Source of the DNA: Sulfurimonas sp. HSL-1716 | GTDB taxonomy: Bacteria > Campylobacterota > Campylobacteria > Campylobacterales > Sulfurimonadaceae | DNA: 64,000 bases | NCBI RefSeq assembly: GCF_039645975.1 | Contig: NZ_CP147918.1 | Location: 124,001-188,000, forward strand | Direction: 5' to 3' | Part shown: positions 17,163 to 25,964 of the stretch, piece after piece | Layout of the letters: each line of letters opens with the position of its first letter | Numbering within the stretch: position 1 is the first letter of the stretch | The notes under the pieces: model-generated | The model's database searches: none | Told to the model about the DNA's origin: nothing | What the model saw: only the letters and a program-made list of their open reading frames with translations | Position numbers and translations under genes: made by a program

Positions 17163-17192
17163 TAAATCGGATAAAATTTGTCCGATTTAAAA
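17160..17192 (+). other. 12-bp hairpin just upstream of the ribosome site
   Basis: Bases 17160-17171 pair perfectly with 17181-17192 around a 9-base loop, and the ribosome site of the gene at 17208 follows within 10 bases. It is either a leader stem that affects translation or an operator. Confidence 0.5.
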
Positions 17193-17207
17193 AATAAAGG
17201 AAAAAAG

Positions 17208-17378
17208 ATGTTAAATGGATCAAATGTACTTTCCGTAAAAAAGATTATGTTAGTTGCAGTTTTAGCGTTCAGCTCTCTTCAAGCAGAAGATGTCGTTCAC
17301 TATGACAAAAGAGAAGTGAAAAAACCTGAAATGAGCAAACCGAACCATCCGAACGATAATATTTATATAAATAGATAA
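17208..17378 (+). CDS. Small exported protein, unknown
   Basis: 56 residues from an ATG with AAGGA about eight bases upstream. Residues 1-26 form a signal peptide (KK, hydrophobic run, SSLQA cut). The mature part of about 30 residues is polar and rich in Lys, Pro and Asn (HYDKREVKKPEMSKPNHPND). I recognise no family. It stands alone between dyads upstream and a clear terminator downstream, and its leader has a Fur-like site, so a link to iron or another metal is possible. Confidence 0.6.
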   Translation: MLNGSNVLSVKKIMLVAVLAFSSLQAEDVVHYDKREVKKPEMSKPNHPNDNIYINR

Positions 17379-17400
17379 GTATCAAATAGGATAAGATAAG

Positions 17401-17448
17401 CGCCGGTGTAAGAGGGTATACCTCTGTTTTGCGCTCCCGGCGTTTTTT
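17401..17448 (+). terminator. Intrinsic terminator after the small exported protein
   Basis: CGCCGG (17401-17406) pairs with CCGGCG (17437-17442), followed by T6. Inside, AGAGG and CCTCT form a second small stem, so the structure is a branched hairpin longer than a usual terminator. Confidence 0.75.
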
Positions 17449-17479
17449 ATCTGAAGCGCAATCTTCATGCCTTGTGTTG

Positions 17480-17501
17480 AAAAGGCCACTGCAGGCCTTT
17501 T
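17480..17501. terminator. AAAAGGCC/GGCCTTTT hairpin
   Basis: An 8-bp perfect stem with a 6-base loop (ACTGCA), flanked by A-run and T-run, works in either direction. The remaining non-coding bases to 17677 show only a repeated GGATC and no convincing gene. Confidence 0.5.
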
Positions 17502-17677
17502 CTCTCCTTGTAAGGATCTCACGGATCCGATTTTACCCCTCTTTTATGATATCGATCGAAGAGTGCGATCTTTCTTTTGCAAAACATACGCGTAGAGAAG
17601 CGTGTATCCGCAAAAAGTATCTCGGTAATATTCTCATTCGGTACAGTTTTTAAATAATTGTTTGATAACATATCTGT

Positions 17678-18880
17678 ATGTTAAAACAATACAAAGAAGC
17701 CATCGAAAAGACAAATATCATCTCTAAAACAGATACGGACGGTATCATCACGTTCGTCAATGACGAGTTTTGCAGGATATCCGGGTACAGCAGAGAAGAG
17801 CTGATCGGTAAAAATCACAATATCGTAAGACATCCGGACGTCGACCCTTCAAAGTTCAAGCTTCTTTGGGATACCATAAAAAATAAAAACATATACAAAG
17901 ATACGGTTAAAAATCTGGCAAAAGACGGCTCCACGTTCTATGTAAATACGACCGTGATCCCCATACTCGACGAAAACGGGGATATAGTGGAGTATATGGC
18001 CATCCGCTACGATGTGACAAAAGAGGTCTTTTATAAAAAAGAGCTCCAAAAAAAAGAGATAGAGCTCGAAGAACTCAACAGAAATCTCGAAGAGAGAATC
18101 GAAGAGAAAACAAAGCAGCTAAAAGAGCTGAACCAGACGCTGGAGCTACGGGTAAAAGACGAGATAGCAAAGAACGAAGCAAAACAGCAGGTCATGTTCT
18201 GGCAGTCGAGGCTGGCGAGTCTGGGGCAGATGCTCGCAAATATAGCGCATCAGTGGAGACAGCCTCTCACCGAGCTGAATCTTACTCTGTTCAGCATTAA
18301 AAAAGCTTCTCTCAATGACGACAAAGAGAGCATCGTCAGGTATTACGACGAGAGCAAACGCATTATAAAGAACATGTCCAACACGATCGAAGATTTCACG
18401 AACTTTTTTAGACCGGATAAGGAAAAATGTTACTTTGATCTTGCCGAGAGCATAAACGAATCGGTCCATATCCTTGAGCGGATCATAAAACAGGAGATGA
18501 TAAACATCAAACTGAACATAGACAACATCGAAGTCATGGGGATTCCAAACGAGCTTTCGCAGGTCATCATAAATCTTATAAAAAACGCAAAGGATGCTTT
18601 CATCAGCAACTCGATCCTTATAAGAGAGATGAGCATAAGTGCAAAAAAAGAGGGAAAATTTGCGGTTATAGAGGTACAAGACAATGCCGGCGGCATCAAA
18701 GAAAAAGACCCGTACAAGATATTTGAACCCTACTTTACCACAAAGCATACGAGCCAGGGAACGGGGCTGGGGCTATTTATGTCAAAGATGATCTGTGAAC
18801 AGGGGTTTAACGGTTTTTTAGACGTAAAAACAAACAAAAACACGACGACCTTCATTATAAAAATACCTATGGAACAATAA
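17678..18880 (+). CDS. PAS-domain sensor histidine kinase
   Basis: 400 residues, cytosolic. A PAS domain (about 10-115) contains SGYSREELIGKNHNIVRHPD, like Aer-type redox PAS domains that bind flavin. A long coiled coil (116-180) leads to the HisKA domain with H191 in HQWRQPL and the HATPase domain (INLIKNAKDAF N-box, DNAGGI, EPYFTTK, GTGLGLF). It starts at ATG with a weak ribosome site. It is separated from its regulator by one base. The kinase core resembles that of the ODP kinase at 1793. Confidence 0.9.
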   Translation: MLKQYKEAIEKTNIISKTDTDGIITFVNDEFCRISGYSREELIGKNHNIVRHPDVDPSKFKLLWDTIKNKNIYKDTVKNLAKDGSTFYVNTTVIPILDENGDIVEYMAIRYDVTKEVFYKKELQKKEIELEELNRNLEERIEEKTKQLKELNQTLELRVKDEIAKNEAKQQVMFWQSRLASLGQMLANIAHQWRQPLTELNLTLFSIKKASLNDDKESIVRYYDESKRIIKNMSNTIEDFTNFFRPDKEKCYFDLAESINESVHILERIIKQEMINIKLNIDNIEVMGIPNELSQVIINLIKNAKDAFISNSILIREMSISAKKEGKFAVIEVQDNAGGIKEKDPYKIFEPYFTTKHTSQGTGLGLFMSKMICEQGFNGFLDVKTNKNTTTFIIKIPMEQ

Positions 18881-18881
18881 G

Positions 18882-19565
18882 ATGAGAAAGAAATTTTTAA
18901 AAGAGCTCAAAGTGTTGCTGGTCGAAGACGAAGAGAAGTTGGCGAACTCTTTTAAAGATGCTATCGGAGACAGTTTTTACAGATTTTATATCGCAAACAA
19001 CGGACAAGAAGGGCTGGAAAAATATTATGCGCTTAAACCCGATATCATCATCACCGATATCATGATGCCCGGTATGACGGGACTAGAGATGTCAAAAGAG
19101 ATAAGAAAAACGAACAAAGATATCCCCATTATCATCCTCAGCGCGTACAGCGAGACGGACAAATTTTTAAATGCCATCGACATAGGCGTGGTCAAGTACT
19201 TTATAAAGCCCTATGATCCCGATGAACTTTTGGAGTACATAAACTCCATAGGAAACAAGATCGAAAACAAGCTCATAAAGCTCAGCGACGGCTTCTCGTT
19301 CAACAAAGGTACGGGAGTCCTTTATAAAAACAACCGCTATATCGCGCTTTCAAAAAAAGAGATCGAGTTTATACAACTGCTCGTAGAACGGGGTCAAAAC
19401 GGTAAGATGACAGTAGACAGCGACAGTATCAAAGAGAAGCTTTGGCCGGATGAGGAGGCCAGTGAAGAAAGATTAAGGACATTTATTAAACGTCTCAGAA
19501 GCAAAACGTCCTCCGAGCTGATCGTCAATGTCAAAGGGCATGGATATCAGCTCCGCATACGATAA
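18882..19565 (+). CDS. OmpR/PhoB-type response regulator
   Basis: 227 residues: receiver domain with acidic pocket VEDEE, phospho-acceptor D59 in ITDIMMPG and lysine in FIKPYD, then a C-terminal winged helix (RTFIKRLRSKTSSELIVNVKGHGYQLRI). Directly follows the PAS kinase. It has the same length as the regulator at 3294, suggesting the two systems are paralogues. Target genes are unknown. Confidence 0.9.
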   Translation: MRKKFLKELKVLLVEDEEKLANSFKDAIGDSFYRFYIANNGQEGLEKYYALKPDIIITDIMMPGMTGLEMSKEIRKTNKDIPIIILSAYSETDKFLNAIDIGVVKYFIKPYDPDELLEYINSIGNKIENKLIKLSDGFSFNKGTGVLYKNNRYIALSKKEIEFIQLLVERGQNGKMTVDSDSIKEKLWPDEEASEERLRTFIKRLRSKTSSELIVNVKGHGYQLRIR

Positions 19566-19599
19566 ACTTTCTTTTCACTACTTTTTTAGAAAAAGCAGC

Positions 19600-19880
19600 A
19601 CAAAAATCGTGTCAGCAGTTGGATTTCTTAACGCCTCCACTCGGTCAAAAAAACTAAAATCCAAAGTGATACAAAACAGCCTATACAACTGCCACGCCAG
19701 TGCAACATCTGCAGAGCTAAGAAAATGCTTATAAATCTCGTTAAGAAAATTCAACGTGTTTGAGCAAAGCGAGTTTTGAATTTTTAGAGATTTGTGAGGA
19801 GTTTCTTGGGGACTTGACGTAGTCAAGCTCGAAGCCGTTGCAGAGTTTTTGCTTACTTTTTGCGAACAAAAAGTATGAGA
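19600..19880. other. Non-coding stretch with several inverted repeats
   Basis: There is no convincing gene from 19566 to 19972. The stretch contains four separate dyads: TTTCTTAACG (19624) with CGTTAAGAAA (19739); AAAATTCAA (19746) with TTGAATTTT (19776); CTTGACGTAGTCAAG (19813-19827); and TACTTTTTG-CGAA-CAAAAAGTA (19854-19875), a 9-bp stem with a tetraloop. An 82-codon minus-strand frame crosses it but has no start or ribosome signals I trust. It may be a dispersed repeat or a structured RNA bordering an AT-rich insert. Confidence 0.45.
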
Positions 19881-19972
19881 TAAAGCCTTTTACATGTAAA
19901 TTAATTATTTTGTCGTTTTAAAATAAATGACTATAATATTCACTCAAAATATGTTTTATGATAAAAGGATAA

Positions 19973-20311
19973 ATGTTGATAAACTTAGCAACTATAGAAG
20001 AATTCGTAATGCGTTATCTTTTCAAAGATGGTTCTGAATGTTATGATTGTATTCAAGTTGAGAATAGTTTAGTCTTATCACAAGACAAACAAACTATTCG
20101 AGCCACATTGAAATCAAAAATTTCCAATATAAATTTAAACCCGTTTGACATTGTACTTACAATAAAAGACAATAAATTATGGATCAAATCAGATTTTTTT
20201 GAAGATGCGTCCGCTTTATATCCTTTACGCATTTATTCAAATGATGATGAATATATATTAGTAGCTGAATTTTCTACTGAAGTTATGTATCTACATGTTG
20301 AGTGTTCATAA
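19973..20311 (+). CDS. Unknown 112-residue protein, first gene of an AT-rich pair
   Basis: 112 residues, beta-rich by appearance, with no motif I know. ATG follows AAAAGGA by a few bases, so expression is plausible. The DNA is clearly more AT-rich than the flanking kinase and metH genes and uses different codons, a sign of transfer. It sits 15 bases upstream of a HEPN/MltR-like gene; the pairing suggests a two-gene module such as toxin-antitoxin, but nothing in this protein itself proves that. Confidence 0.6.
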   Translation: MLINLATIEEFVMRYLFKDGSECYDCIQVENSLVLSQDKQTIRATLKSKISNINLNPFDIVLTIKDNKLWIKSDFFEDASALYPLRIYSNDDEYILVAEFSTEVMYLHVECS

Positions 20312-20326
20312 CACTTGGATATTAGT

Positions 20327-20782
20327 ATGAAATTCGATGAAATGTCTTATGATGAGCTGGATCAGCATGCAATGGAATGCCTTATATTCGATGATGAAGA
20401 AGTTTCACCAATATTAAAAGGGCATATTTTTATAGAACAAGTTTTAGAAACTTTGTTATCTAATAACTTACAAAACCCTTCTACATTTTTCAAAAAAAAC
20501 CGTTCTTTTGATATTAAAGTTGATTTAGCTTATGCAATGGGTTTATTAAATGATAACTACTATTCAGCATTTAAAGCAATTAACAACGTTAGAAATAAAT
20601 ATGCTCATAAACATAACTATAAAGTATCAATTCAAGAACTCAAAGCTTTTAAATTTGATTGGGAAGATATTCAAAACCAAGCATTTGAAGGTGCATGTAA
20701 AAAAGGAGTTGGAGAAGCAGCAAGAATAGCTACAATATTTTTATCTTGGAAAGCAATATACCTAATAAAAAATTATGATTGA
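20327..20782 (+). CDS. HEPN/MltR-like helical protein
   Basis: About 151 residues, mostly helical. LKGHIFIEQVLETLL, KVDLAYAMGLLNDNYYSAF and NNVRNKYAH follow the layout of the MltR/DUF4145 group of HEPN-like proteins. The RNKYAH segment fits the RX4-6H motif that forms the ribonuclease centre in HEPN toxins. I chose ATG 20327 over a TTG four codons earlier. Low-GC DNA, shared with the gene before it, points to joint acquisition. It could be an RNase toxin, a defence component or a non-catalytic regulator. The end overlaps the convergent permease gene by 10 bases. Confidence 0.6.
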   Translation: MKFDEMSYDELDQHAMECLIFDDEEVSPILKGHIFIEQVLETLLSNNLQNPSTFFKKNRSFDIKVDLAYAMGLLNDNYYSAFKAINNVRNKYAHKHNYKVSIQELKAFKFDWEDIQNQAFEGACKKGVGEAARIATIFLSWKAIYLIKNYD

Positions 20783-21285
20783 GAATTTGTTTTAAAAAAA
20801 TCCATAACAACCCCCTGCAAAACAGAAGCAATCAAAATATAAATAGACAGAATTACCGTGAATTTCCATCCGAAGTAGTCTATCATCACCGGCAGCATCG
20901 GCACTTTAATGCTGCGTGAGTAGACGAAAGCTACGATGAGCCCGTCACGCATTCCGTGGGTTCGCAGATCGGTTAGCAGCGGGTACCAGACATACACCGG
21001 TCCGTGACTTATGACTCCTCCCGCCAAAGCAAAGAACCACCCCTTTACACCCGAACCCATTTGCAGTTTTTGCGAAAATTTTTTTGCATCGAAAAAGTAG
21101 TTGAATACTCCCAAAAGGATGATGACGGCTGTAATGATGGGAAGAATTCTAAGAAATACATGGAAGCTGGCATCTAGGGCAGTGAGTGTCTTGCTTGGAT
21201 GCAAGAAGGCCAGTACTATGTATGTTGTAATGACGATAGGCAAAAAGATCGTTCCGCTTACCCTTGCTTTTGGTGCTTGTTTCAT
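20773..21285 (-). CDS. Permease, C-terminal half (PF03773/ArsP-like)
   Basis: 170 residues with about five membrane segments. GGVISHGPVYVWYPLL and AFVYSRSIKVPMLPVM resemble the second half of DUF318/ArsP-type permeases, which are normally a single chain of 300 or more residues. It starts at ATG 21285, overlapping the stop of the first half (ATGA). The two products probably make one transporter. Substrate is unknown; I see no cysteine signature as in arsenic permeases. Confidence 0.65.
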   Translation of the reverse strand: MKQAPKARVSGTIFLPIVITTYIVLAFLHPSKTLTALDASFHVFLRILPIITAVIILLGVFNYFFDAKKFSQKLQMGSGVKGWFFALAGGVISHGPVYVWYPLLTDLRTHGMRDGLIVAFVYSRSIKVPMLPVMIDYFGWKFTVILSIYILIASVLQGVVMDFFKTNSQS

Positions 21286-21710
21286 GAGAACACCTTGAGC
21301 GTCATTACCGTTAAGAAGGTAACCACGATAGCTCCGATAACGCTGAGCAGATTTCGAACAATAGTAAAACGTCTGCCAAAAAGCTGCCACTCTAAAGGCA
21401 GCTGAACGACACCGATGCTCACCCAGGAGAGTATGAATGCGGTAACGGCATAGAGACTGATGCCGCTAGAGAGCAGTTCACCGCCGAGAATATAGCTGAC
21501 CACAGGGTTTCCCACAGACACGCCGCCGGCAAGAGTGCCTATGAGCGTGTCGCCAAGGGTGTTTCCGCTGAAAATGCTTTTGAGCATATCTTCTGTAATG
21601 TATGTTTGAAACAGCCCCATCGTCAAGATGACGGCTGCAAGCATCGGCAGAATGCTGCCGAAGTTCTTTAGAGATTGTAAGATGGAGCGAAGAAATGTTT
21701 TATCTGCCAT
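21282..21710 (-). CDS. Permease, N-terminal half (PF03773/ArsP-like)
   Basis: 142 residues with about four membrane segments. The conserved loop GGVSVGNPVVSYILGGELL matches the first half of the same permease family. ATG 21710 follows AAGGAGC. It lies 23 bases after the metH stop on the same strand, so it is probably in the metH transcript, which would fit a nutrient or metabolite transporter. No sign of a frameshift: the halves have their own start and stop in ATGA overlap. Confidence 0.65.
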   Translation of the reverse strand: MADKTFLRSILQSLKNFGSILPMLAAVILTMGLFQTYITEDMLKSIFSGNTLGDTLIGTLAGGVSVGNPVVSYILGGELLSSGISLYAVTAFILSWVSIGVVQLPLEWQLFGRRFTIVRNLLSVIGAIVVTFLTVMTLKVFS

Positions 21711-21733
21711 TACATGCTCCTTAGGCAAATCTG

Positions 21734-24700
21734 TTAAACGTTGTAGTAGGTCGCGTTCGGGTGGTAAACCACAAGTGCGGAAGTGGACTGCTCAGGATGT
21801 ATCTGGAACGTCTCGCTAAGCTCTATGCCAAACTCTTCAGGTTTTAGGAGGTTAAAGAGCGGACGGTTGAGCTCAAGGTCGGGACACGCCGCGTAACCGA
21901 ATGAGTAACGAGCACCCTGATACTTACTCATCTGCACGTCGTTAACGGTGCTTCCTTCGTTCTCTGCGATGTTGAGGTCTAAGCGTATCTGTTTATGTAC
22001 CATCTCCGCCAGTGCTTCGGCGAGCTCGACGCCAAGACCGTGAAACTGGTAGTACTCCGTGTATTTTCCCTCTTCGTAGAGTTTGCGCTCCGCTTCGCTC
22101 AGCCTGCTCCCCGCACTTACGCAGGTAAGGGCGAGGACATCATGTCTGTCATGATGAAAAAAGTCGCTCAGTGCGCGGTGCGGTTTGCGCCTTTGTCTTG
22201 GAAAGTCAAACTCCTCTACGGCTCTTGGATATGCTTCGTTAAACGGCTCGGTATTGATGTTGTTTTTGCCTGTATATCCTTCGCTTTCATCGAATATTAC
22301 CAGACGGTTGTCGTCGCTCCTGCACGGCCAGTAGCCGTAGATGATCGTCGGCTCGAAAAGCTTCTCGTCCAAAAACTGTGCTTTGAGTTTTTCATATGCC
22401 GGCCATACAACTTCGTCAAGCTGCTTTTGGTACTCCTCTTTGCTCATTCCCTTAGAGCTGTATCCCCAGCGGGATTTGAAAAGTATCTTGTGGTTGACCC
22501 AGTCGAACGCTTTTTCTATCTGCGCGGGTGTAAGTTTCATCTCTCTTCTTCCCCAAAACGGAGGAGTTGGCACTACAACGTCGCGTGAAGGCATCTTGAT
22601 CTCTTCATAAGGCGGGATGATGATCTGGGCATCTTCAACATGTTCGATCACAGGTGCATCGGGATGCAGATTGGTGTCAAAGTTGCCCGACTCTATACGG
22701 CTCATCGCCGTTACGCCGTCAAATGCGTCTTTACAGTAAAAGATCGGCCCGTCATAAAAAGGACGGCAAAAATCGTCTATAAACGAACGGGTAAGCGCCG
22801 CGCCTCCAAGCAGGATGGGTACTTGTATCCCCGCACTTTTAAGCGTTTCGAGGTTCTCTTTCATCACCTGTGTGGACTTAACAAGCAGACCGCTCATACC
22901 GATGGCATCGGCGTTGCTCTCTTTAAGGGTCTTGACGAAGTCGTCAAGTTCCACTTTGATCCCGAGGTTTATGACTTTAAAACCGTTGTTTGAGAGGATG
23001 ATATCCACTAGGTTTTTGCCCACGTCATGTACATCTCCCTTTACCGTTCCAAGCACCAGTGTCGTATCTGTTTTTTTGTCGATCTTTGGCAGGTAGGGCT
23101 GCAGGTGGTCAACCGTTGCTTTCATAGTCTCTGCACTCTGTAAAACAAACGGCAGCTGCATCTGTCCCGCACCGAAAAGCTCACCGACCACTTTCATCGC
23201 GTCGATGAGGTATTCGTTGACTATCTTCTCAGGGGCTATGGTTTTGCGTACCTCTTCTACAAGCGGCAGCATTCTTTCTTTGTCGCCGTCCATGAGAAGT
23301 TTTTTTATCTTCTCTTCATCGCTTAGGGCATTGAATGCTTCATCGTTAGCCGCAGTGTCTACCGCTTCTTTGCCGCTGAAATGGTCAATGAACGTAAAGA
23401 GTGCTTCGCCTTCAGGCTTGCGGTTGAAGATAAGATCGTCGCATATTTGCTGATCCTCTTGGCTTATTTTGTTTATCGGAATGATGTGCTGCACGTTGAT
23501 GATGACCGATGTAAGTCCCGCTTCTATACAGTGGTGCAAGAACATTGAGTTCAGATATGGCCTTGCGTCTTTGTGCAGACCAAACGAGATGTTTGAAAGC
23601 CCGAGAATTGCTCCAACTTCAGGGTGACGAGTTCTCAGCTCACGGATTGCTTCGATGGTGTTGATGCCCGCATCAAAATACTCCTCATCACCGCTTCCAA
23701 GGGTAAAGGTAAGCAGGTCGAACACGAGGTTTTCTGGATTTATTCCGTGCTTCTTGGTAGCAAGTTCGTAGATGCGCTCTGCTACTTCGAGTTTTCGTTC
23801 TATGGTCTTTGCCATTCCCTGTTCATCAATTGTGAGACATACAAGTGCAGCGCCGTACTTTTTAGCTAAAGAGCACACCGCGTCGAACTTCTCTATACCG
23901 TCTTCGAGGTTGACCGAGTTGATGATAGGCTTGCCGCCGATAAGTTTGAGCGCTTCTTCGAGTGCCGGGGTCTGCGTGGAGTCGGGCATGAGCGGCAGGG
24001 CGATCTTTTGTGCATAAAGCGAGAGAACGTTTCGCATATCTTTTGTTTCATCGCGTCCTGCAAAGCCTACCGATACGTCAAGCACATGCGCACCTACGCG
24101 TACCTGCTGCTGTCCGACACTGAGGGTTCCCTCATAGTTTTCATCCAAAAGCAGTTCGCGGAACGCTTTTGAACCTGTTGCATTAGAGCGCTCTCCTACA
24201 AGCAGCGGAGCAGGATCCTGCATTAAAGGTACGGTATTAAAAAGCGAAGCAAGCGAGTTGGGCTGGCTTCCGCTAGGCGCTTTTGGCGTTTTGCCCGTAA
24301 CACGGTTTGTTAGCGCACGGATATGCTGAGGCGTAGTTCCGCAGCATCCGCCCAAAAAGCTCACACCTTCATATTCTAAGAACTCCTCCTGCTTGTCTGC
24401 AAACTCATCGGGTCCCATCGGGTAAAAAGTGTAGCCTCCGCGGTTTTGCGGCAGACCTGCATTGGCATGGACGGAAATAGGTTTGCCCCATATTTCGCTT
24501 AAAGTCTTGACATGTTTTTTGACCTGTTCAGGACCCGTACCGCAGTTAAATCCGAGGCTTAAGATGTCAAACGGCTCTAAAATGGTCGCGATGGTCGAAG
24601 CATCCGTACCGATGAGCATAGTACCTGCAAGCTCGATGGTGACCGAAACCATAACCGGAATCTCCGTACCGCGTTGGCGACTGGCTGCATCACATGCATG

Positions 24701-25222
24701 AAGACCGGCTTTTATCTGGAGCGGATCTTGACATGTTTCTAAGAGGAATAGATCGACTCCGCCGTCGATGAGACCAAGAGCACACTCTTTGTAACCTTCG
24801 AACATCTCGTCATAATGGATATGTCCTAAAGAGGGCAGTTTTGTTCCGGGACCTATCGAGCCTAGAACATAACGCGGATGTTCAGGGGTGGAAAATTTGT
24901 CGCACATCTTTTTAACGACCGCCGCTCCCGCACGCGAAAGCTCATATGCGCGGTGTCCGATGCCGTACTCGTCAAGCACCCATGAAAAAGAGCCGAAGGT
25001 ATTTGTGGTGATGAGATCCGCACCCGCTGTTAGATAAGCGCTGAAGATATCTTCCATGACATCGGCTGCAGTGACGTTGAGGAGCTCGTTACACCCCTCC
25101 AGCCCTTCCCATGCCTCTTTTGGTATCTGCTCGTCGCGCTGCTGCAGCTGCGTACCCATCGCACCGTCGATGATAAGCGGACGCTTTTTTATAGTCTCTA
25201 ATATTTGCTGTTTTACTGACAT
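21734..25222 (-). CDS. metH: Cobalamin-dependent methionine synthase
   Basis: 1162 residues with all four modules: homocysteine domain (1 to about 325) with zinc motif GGCCGT, methyltetrahydrofolate domain (about 345-610), cap and B12 domain (about 630-870) with the base-off motif DVHDVGKN, and the reactivation domain (about 890-1162) with ACPDLE. It moves the methyl group of methyl-tetrahydrofolate to homocysteine. Slightly shorter than the E. coli protein (about 1227). It requires cobalamin supply. Confidence 0.96.
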   Translation of the reverse strand: MSVKQQILETIKKRPLIIDGAMGTQLQQRDEQIPKEAWEGLEGCNELLNVTAADVMEDIFSAYLTAGADLITTNTFGSFSWVLDEYGIGHRAYELSRAGAAVVKKMCDKFSTPEHPRYVLGSIGPGTKLPSLGHIHYDEMFEGYKECALGLIDGGVDLFLLETCQDPLQIKAGLHACDAASRQRGTEIPVMVSVTIELAGTMLIGTDASTIATILEPFDILSLGFNCGTGPEQVKKHVKTLSEIWGKPISVHANAGLPQNRGGYTFYPMGPDEFADKQEEFLEYEGVSFLGGCCGTTPQHIRALTNRVTGKTPKAPSGSQPNSLASLFNTVPLMQDPAPLLVGERSNATGSKAFRELLLDENYEGTLSVGQQQVRVGAHVLDVSVGFAGRDETKDMRNVLSLYAQKIALPLMPDSTQTPALEEALKLIGGKPIINSVNLEDGIEKFDAVCSLAKKYGAALVCLTIDEQGMAKTIERKLEVAERIYELATKKHGINPENLVFDLLTFTLGSGDEEYFDAGINTIEAIRELRTRHPEVGAILGLSNISFGLHKDARPYLNSMFLHHCIEAGLTSVIINVQHIIPINKISQEDQQICDDLIFNRKPEGEALFTFIDHFSGKEAVDTAANDEAFNALSDEEKIKKLLMDGDKERMLPLVEEVRKTIAPEKIVNEYLIDAMKVVGELFGAGQMQLPFVLQSAETMKATVDHLQPYLPKIDKKTDTTLVLGTVKGDVHDVGKNLVDIILSNNGFKVINLGIKVELDDFVKTLKESNADAIGMSGLLVKSTQVMKENLETLKSAGIQVPILLGGAALTRSFIDDFCRPFYDGPIFYCKDAFDGVTAMSRIESGNFDTNLHPDAPVIEHVEDAQIIIPPYEEIKMPSRDVVVPTPPFWGRREMKLTPAQIEKAFDWVNHKILFKSRWGYSSKGMSKEEYQKQLDEVVWPAYEKLKAQFLDEKLFEPTIIYGYWPCRSDDNRLVIFDESEGYTGKNNINTEPFNEAYPRAVEEFDFPRQRRKPHRALSDFFHHDRHDVLALTCVSAGSRLSEAERKLYEEGKYTEYYQFHGLGVELAEALAEMVHKQIRLDLNIAENEGSTVNDVQMSKYQGARYSFGYAACPDLELNRPLFNLLKPEEFGIELSETFQIHPEQSTSALVVYHPNATYYNV

Positions 25223-25322
25223 TCTTTATCTTTAGTGATTTATTGATATCATTCTATCCAAACGGAGCATAAAAAATAATGAGGATATCTTTACAAAAAA
25301 AGCCGTTTAAGGATAAAAGATC

Positions 25323-25964
25323 TTGAACAAAAATATAAGAGAGAAATGTTACGAGTGTTTTAGACCTCTATCGAGCTGTATGTGTTTGCATATAAGAGCT
25401 GTCGAGACAAAGACGAAGTTTGTGATCCTGATGCATCCAAAAGAGTACAGAAAGATCAGAAACGGCACGGGGCATCTGACCCGTCTCTCTTTACCGAATT
25501 CCGAACTGCATGTTGGCATAGACTTTAGTTCCCATACCAGAATCAACGAGATATTGGATGATGAAAAGAACATCTGTTACCTTCTTTACCCTTCCAAAAA
25601 GAGCATCGAGATAAACTCGCATAAGATATCGTGCGAGGGTAGAAATACCGTAATATTTATCATCGATTCTACCTGGGCATGTGCAAAAAAGATGCTTCGT
25701 CTGAGCAAGAAGATCTCCGCTTTGCAAAGCATCAGCTTCACGCATACAAAAAAATCCGAATTTGCCATAAAAGAGCAGCCAGAGGAGTACTGTCTTTCTA
25801 CCATAGAGTCTGTTTTAAGTGTTATGGAACTTTTGAATGAAAACGGGGATGAGAGGATAGAAAAAGAGTCGCTGGAGGATTTTTTAAACCCTTTTAAAAA
25901 GATGATAGATTTTCAGATAGAGTATATGCAGGAGTGCCAAAACCCTAGATTCAGCTTACAATGA
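25323..25964 (+). CDS. DTW-domain tRNA-uridine aminocarboxypropyltransferase
   Basis: 213 residues. The N-terminal zinc-type cysteines (CYECFRPLSSCMC, residues 9-21), RNGTGHLTRLSL and the DxTW motif in IIDSTWACAKKML define the DTW family (TapT/Tuaa), which adds an aminocarboxypropyl group from SAM to tRNA uridine (acp3U). The start is TTG with AAGGA about nine bases upstream. It is convergent with the GGDEF gene, overlapping it by 14 bases. Confidence 0.85.
   Translation: MNKNIREKCYECFRPLSSCMCLHIRAVETKTKFVILMHPKEYRKIRNGTGHLTRLSLPNSELHVGIDFSSHTRINEILDDEKNICYLLYPSKKSIEINSHKISCEGRNTVIFIIDSTWACAKKMLRLSKKISALQSISFTHTKKSEFAIKEQPEEYCLSTIESVLSVMELLNENGDERIEKESLEDFLNPFKKMIDFQIEYMQECQNPRFSLQ

Noticed and set aside
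17429-17653. 74-codon plus-strand frame after the small exported protein
   Set aside because: It begins inside the terminator, has no ribosome site, crosses two hairpins and has a composition unlike a protein.
19578-19826. 82-codon minus-strand frame
   Set aside because: No start or ribosome signal and it runs through four inverted repeats; treated as structured non-coding DNA.
21995-22993. Long plus-strand frames antisense to metH
   Set aside because: They are shadows caused by the codon bias of metH; no starts or families are seen.
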